A stretch of 64,000 bases of DNA from the NCBI RefSeq assembly GCF_900142845.1, contig NZ_FSRU01000001.1, forward strand, positions 124,001 through 188,000. The letters run 5' to 3'. Origin of the DNA: Paraburkholderia phenazinium. GTDB lineage: Bacteria > Pseudomonadota > Gammaproteobacteria > Burkholderiales > Burkholderiaceae. The position numbers and the translations under genes were made by a program. Position 1 is the stretch's first letter, and every line of letters starts with the position of its first letter. Below the pieces are notes generated by a model. It saw only the letters and a list, made by a program, of their open reading frames with translations. It made no database searches and was not told the origin of the DNA. Positions 16,450-25,111 of the stretch are shown here, one piece after another.

Positions 16450-17415
16450 TTACTTGGTGACCAGATCGACAGGCGTTTCGACGACGCCCGACAATTCCGA
16501 CTGCTTCTTGTGTTCGGCGATGGCCTTCAGCGCCGTGTCGATACCGAACACCGCCTGTTTCGCAGCGTACTGATCCGCTGTGGCGAGGACGCGGCCGTCG
16601 GCGAGCATCGGCTTGATCGCGCTGATGTCGTCATAGCCCACCACCTGGATCTTGCCGGCCTTGCCCGCCGCACGCACCGCCGAGACCGCGCCGATCGCCA
16701 TGTTGTCGTTGCCGCACAGCAGCGCCTTGACGTCCGGGTTGGCATTGAGGATCTGGCCCGCGACCGCGTTGCCCTTGTCGATTTCCCACTCGCCCGATTG
16801 CAGCGAGACAACCTTCATGCCGCCAGCCGCCATGGACTGCTTGAAGCCGGCCGTGCGTTGCTGCGCGTTGGTGGTGGTCGAGACGCCTTCGATAATGGCG
16901 ACGTTATCGCCCGCCTTCAGGTGCTTGGCCAGGTAGTCACCCACCTTTTGCGCGCCCTTGGCATTATCCGGGCCGACGAACGGAATGTTCAGGTCTTTCG
17001 ACTTGAGCACGTCCCGGTCCAGCTGGTTGTCGATGTTGACCACGATAATGCCCGCATCCACCGCCTTCTTGAGCACCGGCACCAGTGCCTTGGAATCGGC
17101 CGGGGCGATCACCAGGGCGTCGACCTTCGACACGATCATCTGCTCGACGATACGAATCTGGTTAGCCGTGTCCGTTTCGTCCTTGATACCGTTCGTGATC
17201 AGGTCGAACTTGTCGGGGTTCTGCTTCTGATAGTCCTTTGCGCCGGTTTCCATGGTGAGGAAAAACTCGTTCGCCAACGACTTCATCACGAGCGCGACCT
17301 TCGGCTTGTGGGCGGTCTGGGCGAATGCGGCGGGCATGGGCAGAAGCGACGCTGCGAAGAGGGCAGCGCCGACGACGATAGCGCGACGCCGCGCCGGTTG
17401 GAAATGGCGGTTCAT
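16450..17415 (-). CDS. rbsB: Ribose ABC transporter substrate-binding protein
   Basis: A 321-residue periplasmic binding protein of the Peripla_BP_4 family. A signal peptide covers about residues 1-32 (Arg-rich start, then AALFAASLLPMPAAFA). The mature part has the VALVMKSLANEFFLTM opening strand, IVVNIDNQLDRD in the hinge area and ALLCGNDNMAIGA, typical of ribose and galactose binders. The start has GGAGA six bases upstream. It is the first and probably the most expressed gene of the rbs operon. A LysR gene lies divergently 205 bases upstream, whereas most rbs operons use a LacI-type RbsR. Confidence 0.9.
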   Translation of the reverse strand: MNRHFQPARRRAIVVGAALFAASLLPMPAAFAQTAHKPKVALVMKSLANEFFLTMETGAKDYQKQNPDKFDLITNGIKDETDTANQIRIVEQMIVSKVDALVIAPADSKALVPVLKKAVDAGIIVVNIDNQLDRDVLKSKDLNIPFVGPDNAKGAQKVGDYLAKHLKAGDNVAIIEGVSTTTNAQQRTAGFKQSMAAGGMKVVSLQSGEWEIDKGNAVAGQILNANPDVKALLCGNDNMAIGAVSAVRAAGKAGKIQVVGYDDISAIKPMLADGRVLATADQYAAKQAVFGIDTALKAIAEHKKQSELSGVVETPVDLVTK

Positions 17416-17620
17416 TAGATGTCTCCGTATCGCTCTTTCGGTCTACGTACTGATAGCCGGTGAGTCGTGTGATGGGTCGGGATGCCACGCTTGCCTCCGG
17501 CTGCCTTGATGAAACCGTCAAGCGGCTTCGCCAGATGCTGGGACAAGTATGACTGGCTTCAATCCTATCCTCGCGATCCCGGTTATGCTATGCCAAATTT
17601 CAAAATCGAGCGTTTCAAAA

Positions 17621-18490
17621 ATGGAACATGTGGACTGGGACGACCTGAGGATTCTGGTGGCGATCGCGCGTGGCGGCACCATGCGCGCCGCCGCCGCGGC
17701 TTGCGACTTGAGCGCGCCGACCCTGTCGCGCCGCCTGACCGAGCTCGAGCGGCGGCTGGGCGAGCCGCTCATCGACCGGGTGCCGTCGGGCTGTACCGTG
17801 ACGGCTTTCGGCGCCCGGGTGCTGGCCTGGGCCGAGCAGATGGAAGACCTCGCCCACCGGATCGAACGCGCCGCGGACGTAACCGGCGGCGGCCCGCACG
17901 GCACGGTGCGGATCAACGCCGTCGAATGGCCGTCCTACATTCTGCTGAAACTGCTCGGCTCGTTCCAGGAGCGGCTGCCCGGACTCGCCATCGAAGTGCT
18001 GACGTCGCGACGGCCTTATAGCCTCGCAAGACGCGAAGCGGATATTGCGCTGTGGTCGGAATGTCCCGACGCGGGCGACCTGTATGTCCGGCGCATAGGC
18101 CGGATCCGCTTCGGGCTGTTCGGCTCGCGCGACTACTATCTGCGCCACAAGGCGGCGATCACGCGCAAGGAATGGGACAAGCTGTCGTTTGTCGGCTATG
18201 ACGACCGGCAGCCGGATCACCCGGCTACGCAATGGCTGAAGACGCTGCCGGGTGCGCCGGCGCCCTCGCTGCGCAGCAGCTACGGCATGGGCGTATTCGA
18301 TGGGGTGCTGGGCGGTTCCGGCCTCGGCGTGCTCGCCCAGCTCGCGGGCGACACGACGAGCGATCTGGTTTGTGTGGAGCGGCACATCAAGGCGCTCGAT
18401 CAGGACGTGTGGATGGTGCTGCATCCCGCCCTGCGCGATAGCGAGCGGATACGGACCGTGGCGAATCTGATTGCCGAGATTTTCCGGTAG
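17621..18490 (+). CDS. LysR-family transcriptional regulator
   Basis: A 289-residue LysR-type regulator. The winged helix covers residues 1-62 (WDDLRILVAIARGGTMRAAAA, SAPTLSRRLTELERRLGEPLI), followed by a LysR substrate domain that is rather short and rich in Trp/Tyr near its start (VEWPSYILLKLLGSF). I use the ATG at 17621; the frame is open upstream to 17549 but without a ribosome site. It is divergent from rbsB, so it may control the ribose operon, which would replace the usual RbsR. Alternatively it regulates a remote target; the gap contains TTTCAAAA repeats but no clear LysR box. Confidence 0.83.
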   Translation: MEHVDWDDLRILVAIARGGTMRAAAAACDLSAPTLSRRLTELERRLGEPLIDRVPSGCTVTAFGARVLAWAEQMEDLAHRIERAADVTGGGPHGTVRINAVEWPSYILLKLLGSFQERLPGLAIEVLTSRRPYSLARREADIALWSECPDAGDLYVRRIGRIRFGLFGSRDYYLRHKAAITRKEWDKLSFVGYDDRQPDHPATQWLKTLPGAPAPSLRSSYGMGVFDGVLGGSGLGVLAQLAGDTTSDLVCVERHIKALDQDVWMVLHPALRDSERIRTVANLIAEIFR

Positions 18491-18553
18491 GGTTTTTAGT
18501 GCCCCAGTCACGCGACGGCATGCGCAACCGCGATGCGACTCCCGACGCGCCTG

Positions 18554-18952
18554 CTATACCTGGCGCTGAACCGTCCGGCCGTCGGCAAGATCGATCGTCT
18601 CGCCGATCTTGAGCGCCTGAATCTGCTGGACCTGCTGCGCCGAGAACTTGTGTTCGGGGTCGAGAAACACGTGCAAGGGATACACGAAGGTGCCCTGCTT
18701 CCAGTACCGCTTGTCGAAGGTCACAGCGAACCTCTTCTCGACCGGCTTGACTGGGCTAAGCGACTCCAGCTTCGCGCGAAACCTGACGACTTCACCGCGA
18801 ACCACCTCGCTCTGCGACGTCACCAGCATTGCGACCTCGCTTTCCGGGTCGCTCACGCCCGGGCAATTTTCAGCCGCCGCGAGAGCGGCCTCGCCTGCCA
18901 GAACCAGTCCCTCCAGCCAGCGCTTCGTATCGGGCAGTCCGTTATTTTCCAT
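18554..18952 (-). CDS. Conserved-looking hypothetical protein
   Basis: A 132-residue soluble protein of no family I recognise. It has an acidic N-terminal half (NCPGVSDPESEVAML) and a basic middle (EKRFAVTFDKRYWKQGTFVYPL). The end LKIGETIDLADGRTVQRQV looks like a small beta domain. No signal peptide or membrane segment is visible. The codon use and an AAGGAAG site upstream support a real gene. It lies between the end of the converging LysR gene and the divergent beta-lactamase gene, with the 17-bp palindrome 19056-19072 in the shared upstream gap. Confidence 0.6.
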   Translation of the reverse strand: MENNGLPDTKRWLEGLVLAGEAALAAAENCPGVSDPESEVAMLVTSQSEVVRGEVVRFRAKLESLSPVKPVEKRFAVTFDKRYWKQGTFVYPLHVFLDPEHKFSAQQVQQIQALKIGETIDLADGRTVQRQV

Positions 18953-19055
18953 CGCGTTTCACACTTCCTTGGTATCACTGACTCAATTTGCCAGCCACGC
19001 CTGGACGTGTCAATGACCGGCTCCTCGGCGCCAACTGTCCCCAGTTAGGCCTATC

Positions 19056-19072
19056 CAAAAGAATTTCTTTTG
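19056..19072. promoter_or_regulatory. Perfect 17-bp palindrome upstream of the beta-lactamase gene
   Basis: CAAAAGAA, a central T, then TTCTTTTG: a perfect inverted repeat of 8-bp arms in a GC-rich genome. It lies 114 bases before the beta-lactamase start and 104 bases before the divergent small gene. It could be an operator for either; no regulator gene is adjacent. Confidence 0.5.
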
Positions 19073-19185
19073 CCCGAACCTAGATATCCTCGATAGTCGA
19101 CTAGCCGGAGAGCGGAGATACTCCGTCCTTACCTCGTTTGCAGCCGTATCGGCCTGCGAACTCGTGCTTTGAAGGACTCCGGCAG

Positions 19186-20355
19186 ATGACTCGAAAACCC
19201 CTAAGCCTCATGGCGGCGACCGCCTTTGCATGCGCGATCACGCCGGTCAGCCACGCGGCGGACGATCAGCAAGACGCGATCAGAACCACAGTGACCCGCG
19301 CCATCCAGCCGGTGATGGCCGGGAACAATGTGCCGGGCATGGCGATTGGCGTCGTCATCGGCGACCGGCACTACGTGTTCAACTATGGTGTGGCGTCGAA
19401 GGAGACCAGAAAGCCCGTCACGGACGATACCTTGTTTGAACTCGGCTCCGTCAGCAAGACGTTGACGGCGACGCTGGCGTCGTATGCGCAGGTAAGCGGC
19501 TATCTGTCCTTGTCCGACCCGACGGGCAAGTTCCTCCCGTCTCTGCAGCACAGTCCGTTCGGCAATGTGAGCCTGCTCACTCTGGGTACGCACACGCCCG
19601 GAGGACTGCCGTTGCAGGTGCCGGACAATATCCATAACGACGATCAGTTGCTGCAGTATTTCCGGGCATGGCGGCCCACCTATGCGCCCGGCACGTATCG
19701 GACTTACGCCAATCCGGGCATCGGCGCACTCGGGCTGATCACGGCAAAGAGCATGGGGCAGGACTTCAGCGCGCTGATGCAGCATCAACTGTTTCCCGCG
19801 CTCGGCATGAAGAGCAGCTACATCGACATCCCCGCCGCGAAATTGCCCGACTACGCCGAGGGCTACACGAAAGACGGCGCGCCGATCAGGATGGCGCCCG
19901 GCGTGCTGTGGTCCGAAGCCTATGGCGTCCGGACGACCGCTGCCGACATGACCCGCTTCCTCGAAGCCAACATGAATCTGCTCCCGTTGCCCCCGAAGCT
20001 TCAGCGCGCGGTTACGGAGACCCACACCGGCTACTTCAAGGCGGGGCCCATGACGCAGGACCTGATATGGGAACAATACCCGTATCCGGTCACCTTGAAG
20101 ACGCTACAGGACGGCAACTCGCCGGCGATGATTTTCGACGCAACACCGGTCACGCCAATCACGCCACCGCAGGCTCCGCGAGAAGACGTCTGGATCAACA
20201 AGACCGGCTCGACCAACGGCTTCGGCGCTTACATCGCCTTCGTTCCGCAGAAGCGGATAGGGATCGTCATCCTCGCCAACAAAAACTTCCCCATCGATCA
20301 ACGGGTCACCGCTGCGTACAGGATTCTCACGTCGCTGGCCGACAGCGAGCATTGA
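19186..20355 (+). CDS. ampC: Class C beta-lactamase
   Basis: A 389-residue serine beta-lactamase with a signal peptide (cleavage after the HA of VSHA, about residue 24). The class C catalytic set is complete: S88-V-S-K91, Y174-A-N176 and K339-T-G341. The length is that of AmpC enzymes. It hydrolyses cephalosporin-type beta-lactams in the periplasm. The start at 19186 has AAGGA nine bases upstream; a longer frame from 19138 lacks a site. No ampR gene is divergent from it, unlike most inducible ampC loci, so expression may be constitutive or use the palindrome at 19056. Confidence 0.9.
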   Translation: MTRKPLSLMAATAFACAITPVSHAADDQQDAIRTTVTRAIQPVMAGNNVPGMAIGVVIGDRHYVFNYGVASKETRKPVTDDTLFELGSVSKTLTATLASYAQVSGYLSLSDPTGKFLPSLQHSPFGNVSLLTLGTHTPGGLPLQVPDNIHNDDQLLQYFRAWRPTYAPGTYRTYANPGIGALGLITAKSMGQDFSALMQHQLFPALGMKSSYIDIPAAKLPDYAEGYTKDGAPIRMAPGVLWSEAYGVRTTAADMTRFLEANMNLLPLPPKLQRAVTETHTGYFKAGPMTQDLIWEQYPYPVTLKTLQDGNSPAMIFDATPVTPITPPQAPREDVWINKTGSTNGFGAYIAFVPQKRIGIVILANKNFPIDQRVTAAYRILTSLADSEH

Positions 20356-20390
20356 TCGATGAGGGACGATTTATTGAACCATCCTGAACC

Positions 20391-22391
20391 TCAGATGTTT
20401 TCGATCACCACCGGTTCGATCGTGTCCGCCGGTTCGAAACCGAAAATCTTGCCGTAGAAGTACAACTCGGCTTCCAGCGAATGGGTGATGGTTTCGGCTC
20501 GCCTGAAGCCGTGCCCTTCCCCCTCATACAGCACGTGGGCCACCGGCAGGCCTTTCGTGCGGACCACCTGATAGATCGATTCGGCCTGGTTCGGCGGCAC
20601 GACCTTGTCCTCTGCGCCCTGGAACAGGATCATGGCGCTCGACATCTGCTCCACGAAATGAATGGGCGAGCGCGCCTGATAAAGGGCTTGCTCTTCCGGA
20701 TACGGGCCCACCAGCCGAATCATGTAACGCGACTCGAACTTGTGCGTGTCCTTCATCAGCGCTTCGAGGTCGCCCACGCCGTAGTAGCTCGCGCCCGCCT
20801 TGAAGAAATCGTGGAACGCCAACGCGCACAGCACCAGATAACCGCCGGCACTGCCGCCGCGCACTGCGAGCGCGTCCTGATTCACGCGCCCTTGCTCGAT
20901 CAGGTACCGCGCTGCATTGATCGCGTCGTTGACGTCGGTGACGCCCCATTGGCCATCCAGACGTTGACGGTACGCCCGGCCGTGTCCGCTGCTGCCGCCG
21001 TAGTCCACGTCGACAACGGCAAAGCCGCGACTGGTCCAGTACTGGATCGGCAAGCGGAATCCGGAATGCGTCGACGAGGTCGGACCGCCGTGGGCAATCA
21101 CGATCAGCGGCGGCAACGTGCCCTCGGGGCCCTTGAAGTCGGGATTGGCCGGCGGATAGAAGAATGCATGCGCATGCAGACCGCCTTCCGTCGGGAAGCG
21201 GATCGGCTCGGCAATCGATACGTAGCGCGCATCCACCGCGGCGCCGCCCGATTGGCGCAGTACGCGGCAGGTGTGTGTGCGCAGATCGAGTTCGACGATC
21301 GCTTCGCCTGAGGTCGGCGAACTACCGACGAACACCGCCCGTTCGCCCTCGACCTGCAGGTCGCGCATCGTGCTGTATGGCGTCAGAATGTCGGCGAACG
21401 CACCGCTCGACGGATCGCATGCCGCCAGGTGCGCGACGCCATCCTGCTCGTAAAGACATACGATGCGGCCGTCTGCCGCGAAGCCATAGGTTGTCATCCC
21501 GAAGACCCACTGGGGCTTGCCGAATTCGGCGTCCATCGGATGAAGGGCTTCGAGCGCGGTGTCGCTGTTGGTGCCGATGCTCGCAGCCGTGGATGCGCCG
21601 ACGCGCACCCGATACAGATTCCACCAGCCGCTACGGTCTGAGACGACATATAGATCGCCAGCCGGCGACCACGCGGGTTGAAACAGCGACTCGGTATGGC
21701 CGCCGGCAATCCGGCGCGGCGTCCCGATCGCACCGTTGGCCGCAATCTCCGCCACCCACAGTTCCGTGCCGTCCCATGGCATGTTCGGATGGTCCCAGGT
21801 CAACCATGCGAGATGCGTTCCATCGGGACTCAGGCAGGGCGAGGCAAAGAAGTCGTGACCCTCTGCGATCGTTTCGGTCGCTCCGCTTGCCAGATCGATG
21901 CTCACGAGTGTATTCACCGGCTCATGACTGCCTGCGCGGTGGTCCTCGCACACGCCGATCAACCGCCCACGGACCGGATCGGCGATCAGATCCGCATAGC
22001 GAAGGCCCTCGGTCTGTGTCACCGCTTTCGGCTGGCCGGATGGGTCGACCGCATAGACCTGTTGGTCCTTGAAGTTGACGAAGAACACGCCCAGTGCCGT
22101 CACCGCCAGGGCGCCCCCGCCGTACTCGTGCACGCGCGAGGCCGCGTCGAACGGTGCGGCGGTCAGTTCTTCGATTTCGCCGTCGGCGCGAAACCGGACG
22201 ATTGCATGCCGGCCCTTTTCCTGCGGACGTCCCTCGGTCCAGACGATCCCCGCGCTGCCGATGCGAGGTTGTCCGAGCCGCAGCGATTCGCCGACGACCA
22301 GTTGGGCGGTCACCGGCGATTTCCAGCTACCGAATGCAGCGTAAGTGGGCGAGCCTGCTTGCGACGGGGAAATGGAAGGGGTGGAATTCAT
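20391..22391 (-). CDS. S9 family prolyl oligopeptidase-like peptidase
   Basis: A 666-residue protein with an N-terminal beta-propeller (WSPAGDLYVVSDRSGWWNLYRV is one blade) and a C-terminal alpha/beta hydrolase domain from about residue 410. The catalytic triad is visible as GGSAGG (Ser), GAEDKVVPP (Asp) and EGHGFRR (His). No signal peptide is seen, so it is probably cytoplasmic and cuts short peptides or acyl-peptides. It converges with the beta-lactamase gene, 35 bases apart, and lies last in a minus-strand row with the SnoaL-like and aldo-keto reductase genes, though the 87-base gap leaves co-transcription open. Confidence 0.87.
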   Translation of the reverse strand: MNSTPSISPSQAGSPTYAAFGSWKSPVTAQLVVGESLRLGQPRIGSAGIVWTEGRPQEKGRHAIVRFRADGEIEELTAAPFDAASRVHEYGGGALAVTALGVFFVNFKDQQVYAVDPSGQPKAVTQTEGLRYADLIADPVRGRLIGVCEDHRAGSHEPVNTLVSIDLASGATETIAEGHDFFASPCLSPDGTHLAWLTWDHPNMPWDGTELWVAEIAANGAIGTPRRIAGGHTESLFQPAWSPAGDLYVVSDRSGWWNLYRVRVGASTAASIGTNSDTALEALHPMDAEFGKPQWVFGMTTYGFAADGRIVCLYEQDGVAHLAACDPSSGAFADILTPYSTMRDLQVEGERAVFVGSSPTSGEAIVELDLRTHTCRVLRQSGGAAVDARYVSIAEPIRFPTEGGLHAHAFFYPPANPDFKGPEGTLPPLIVIAHGGPTSSTHSGFRLPIQYWTSRGFAVVDVDYGGSSGHGRAYRQRLDGQWGVTDVNDAINAARYLIEQGRVNQDALAVRGGSAGGYLVLCALAFHDFFKAGASYYGVGDLEALMKDTHKFESRYMIRLVGPYPEEQALYQARSPIHFVEQMSSAMILFQGAEDKVVPPNQAESIYQVVRTKGLPVAHVLYEGEGHGFRRAETITHSLEAELYFYGKIFGFEPADTIEPVVIENI

Positions 22392-22478
22392 GGGGAGCGG
22401 GAGATGAGGGGTAGGGAATGAATCATGACCTATCGCCCTCTCGCATTCAACCCGTCCAGATGGCCAAATTTCGCCCCA

Positions 22479-22862
22479 TCACGCGATCTTCCGAACCCAT
22501 TGACTCCGCCAGGCCGGTGCTTCAAAGGGCTCCGAAAAATACTGCGTCTCGTGCACGACCTTGCCGTTGCGAAACTCCATCACGCTGACGGTGTAAGCCG
22601 CTTGTCCCTTATAAGCGATGGTGTACTCCGTGACCCAGAGATTACCGTCACCTTGAATGCGCCTGACATCGAAACCCGATGGCTTATCTGGATGATGACC
22701 TCGCAGCGCCTGCAAATTCTTTCGCCCGAGGATTCGTTCGCCTGATTGGGGATAGTCGCAGATAGCATCGTCATCGTAGATATCGTGTTCTGCGTCGAGA
22801 TCGCCGGCCGCCGATGCCTGCCAGTGCGCATTCAGCGCCTCACGGATTGTTTCGTCCTGCAT
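22479..22862 (-). CDS. SnoaL-like / NTF2-fold protein
   Basis: A 127-residue single-domain NTF2-fold protein. It has the ALNAHWQASAAGDLDAEHDIY helix pair, DDDAICDYPQSGER as the acidic loop, and the TEYTIAYKGQAAYTVSVMEF strand pair usual for the SnoaL-like group. The reaction is not predictable. It starts 30 bases after the aldo-keto reductase stop on the same strand, so the two are probably one operon. It is not closely similar by eye to the SnoaL-like protein at 4949. Confidence 0.75.
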   Translation of the reverse strand: MQDETIREALNAHWQASAAGDLDAEHDIYDDDAICDYPQSGERILGRKNLQALRGHHPDKPSGFDVRRIQGDGNLWVTEYTIAYKGQAAYTVSVMEFRNGKVVHETQYFSEPFEAPAWRSQWVRKIA

Positions 22863-22892
22863 GGAGTGCCCCCGGATAGCGTTGACATCTGT

Positions 22893-23834
22893 CTATTGCG
22901 CACGTCGCGGAATAAACCCGGGGCTGCCCGTCTTGACCACTTCGTTGAACCGCTGCCTCGTCTCAATCCGGTTGATCTCGTCGAATGCGTCAGCCGGCAG
23001 CGCGGCGATGTCGAAATTCTCGCGCGCGCGATCCGCAGTCTTCGGCGTGGTGAGTAAAGCCCCACCCCGCTGGATCGCCCAGGCCAGCAATACCTGTGCT
23101 GTTGTCTTGCCGGTTCGCGCGGCAATCTGCGCGATAACGGGATCCTCAAGCGGCCCCGGCCTGATTCCGTGACCCAATGGCGCAAAGGCCAAAAACACGA
23201 TGTCTTTCTCTTTGCAGAATTCCAGCAGTTCGGTTTCCGGAAGATACGGATGGGCCTCGACCTGCACCGCCGCCGGCTTGATTCGGGCCGACTCATAGAG
23301 AGGCTGCAAATCGTCCAGGCCGATGTCGGACAGTCCGATAGCCCGGCATCTTCCCTGGTCGACGAGCGCTTCCATCGCTCGCCACGTGTCCAGCAGCGTC
23401 ACACCTTGGTCGTAAATGACCTGACCGTTGTCATCGCGTGGGTCCTGCTCATCGCCCGGTTGAAATGCAAACGGCGTGTGTATCAGATAGAGATCGAGAT
23501 AGTCGAGTCCGAGCCTTTCAAGACTTGCCTCGAAAGCCGGTTGGACACGCTCGGGCCGATGATTGGAGTTCCACAACTTGGTGGTCATGAAAATGTCTTC
23601 GCGTGCGACCCCTGCGGCAGGAAGCCCTGTCTGCAGCGCTTCGCCGACCTCGCGCTCGTTCCGGTATCGCTCGGCACAATCGAAGTGTCGATAGCCGGCT
23701 TCCAGCGCTTCTCGGGTAGCGCGGAGGGTCGTAGCTGCATCGGGAATCAGCGTGCCGAATCCAAGCGCGGGCATACGGCCGCCTCCGTGATTCAGCACGA
23801 TCTTTTTGCTCCGAAAATCGGAAGACTCAATCAT
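22893..23834 (-). CDS. Aldo-keto reductase
   Basis: A 313-residue NADPH-dependent oxidoreductase of the AKR TIM-barrel. The catalytic tetrad is present: Asp and Tyr in FDCAERYRNE, Lys in MTTKLWNSNHRP, and His in LYLIHTPF. A PKTADRARENF segment near the C-terminus binds the cofactor phosphate. The start at 23834 has a GGAGGT site six bases upstream, better than the upstream frame start at 23858. It probably reduces aldehydes or ketones in the cytoplasm and heads a small operon with the SnoaL-like gene. Confidence 0.88.
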   Translation of the reverse strand: MIESSDFRSKKIVLNHGGGRMPALGFGTLIPDAATTLRATREALEAGYRHFDCAERYRNEREVGEALQTGLPAAGVAREDIFMTTKLWNSNHRPERVQPAFEASLERLGLDYLDLYLIHTPFAFQPGDEQDPRDDNGQVIYDQGVTLLDTWRAMEALVDQGRCRAIGLSDIGLDDLQPLYESARIKPAAVQVEAHPYLPETELLEFCKEKDIVFLAFAPLGHGIRPGPLEDPVIAQIAARTGKTTAQVLLAWAIQRGGALLTTPKTADRARENFDIAALPADAFDEINRIETRQRFNEVVKTGSPGFIPRRAQ

Positions 23835-24050
23835 GGCGACACCTCCGCAATCGTTCATGCCCGGCGACGAAGGATCGGCGCCGGGGCCTGCAAGAATCCC
23901 TTCTTTCAGGCCGGATTGGTGTTGAATGTGCGGAAAGTGAAGCCGTCAAAGCGAGTCTCGCTGATTTGCTGCTCAGCCGTCGCCATCAGGGTCAAACCGA
24001 GCACCAACCAAACAGGTCTGCTTCTCGACCCAGTGTAGCAAATGAACGGC

Positions 24051-24197
24051 TTACAAGCGGCGGTAAAACTTCGCAAGCAGCAGTTTGAGGCGCAGCGCGA
24101 TACGCTTGCCCTGTGCTGTCCGATACGGAGAAAGGTGCGCGGCGAAGCTGCCGAGCAGTGCAAGCGCGCCGATCGTCTCGAGCAGGGCTGACATCAT
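24051..24197 (-). CDS. Small hydrophobic/basic protein of 48 residues
   Basis: A short frame with a good GAGGAAG ribosome site five bases before its first ATG. It encodes MMSALLETIGALALLGSF, a hydrophobic stretch, followed by a basic amphipathic tail rich in Arg, Lys and Leu (IALRLKLLLAKFYRRL). It starts 40 bases downstream of the TauE stop on the same strand and may be its translational partner. Nothing else is coded between TauE and the aldo-keto reductase gene. I do not recognise the family. It could be a small membrane-associated protein or the stub of a larger gene. Confidence 0.45.
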   Translation of the reverse strand: MMSALLETIGALALLGSFAAHLSPYRTAQGKRIALRLKLLLAKFYRRL

Positions 24198-24236
24198 GGC
24201 TTCCTCACAGGCTGACGCGCGCGCATAGCGCCTCGG

Positions 24237-25013
24237 TCATCGGTGCAATATCGCCGGAGCGTAAGTTCGCGCGAAGAACACCAGCGTGACGCAGAAGGTC
24301 AAAGTCAACGTACCCGCCCGGATCATTTGGGGCGGCGCGCGTCGGCCGATTTGCGCGCCGCCATAACCGCCGATGATCGCCGCAATCAGCATCACCAGCG
24401 TTTCGGGCCAATGCACCGCGCGAGCCACGATGAAGGTGAGAACCGCACTGGCATTCGCCACACTGACGAGCAGCGTTCGGGGCGCGTTCAAACGCTTGAG
24501 ATCGCGCCCGTCAATCAGCCCCCACATCGCGATCATCATGATGCCGACCGCCCCGCCGAAATAACCGCCATACAAACCGAGGGCAAACTGAATCGCCAGC
24601 ACCGCAGACCCTGGCAAGTGCCGGCGACTGCGCAGCGCTTCGCCGAGTCGGCGGCCGAAAGCCAGCGCAACACTCGCGAACAGGAGCAGCCAGGGGAGTG
24701 CGAAAGAGAAGGCCGCCGACGAAGTCCACAGCAACAGGATCCCACCGAGAAATCCGCCGCACAACGTCGCAATCAGCAACGCGCGCATCGTCACGGAACC
24801 CACCGGTCCGATCCCATCGCGATACGCCCATGCACTGGCCACGCCGCCCGGAAACAGCGCCACCGTGCTCGAAGCATTCGCCTGAACCGGTGGCACACCT
24901 GCGGCGATGAGCGCCGGCAGGCTGACGAACGAACCGCCGCCTGCCAGCGCATTCATCGCGCCAGCCAGTATTCCCGCGCCAAAGATGAGAAAATGAGGAT
25001 GCATGGGAGTCAT
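24237..25013 (-). CDS. TauE/SafE-family anion exporter
   Basis: A 258-residue membrane protein with about eight helices. The LAGGGSFVSLPALIAAGVPPVQANASSTVAL segment near the N-terminus and the repeated GLYGGYFGGAVGIMM in the second half are the two family repeats. Members export sulfite, sulfoacetate or other organic anions. The divergent LysR gene 99 bases away is its likely regulator. The start at 25013 is followed closely by another ATG (25004), either of which could serve. Confidence 0.87.
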   Translation of the reverse strand: MTPMHPHFLIFGAGILAGAMNALAGGGSFVSLPALIAAGVPPVQANASSTVALFPGGVASAWAYRDGIGPVGSVTMRALLIATLCGGFLGGILLLWTSSAAFSFALPWLLLFASVALAFGRRLGEALRSRRHLPGSAVLAIQFALGLYGGYFGGAVGIMMIAMWGLIDGRDLKRLNAPRTLLVSVANASAVLTFIVARAVHWPETLVMLIAAIIGGYGGAQIGRRAPPQMIRAGTLTLTFCVTLVFFARTYAPAILHR

Positions 25014-25111
25014 CCTAGCGGCCCCGCTGTATGCCTACAATCTGGCATTCCCCATGCTGGACTTCGGCGAAACCGAAGGATAGCGATGACGGCATCGAGG
25101 AGCGATAACGC

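Noticed and set aside
17482..18021. Alternative frame over the LysR gene
   Set aside because: Out of frame with the LysR domain and without motifs.
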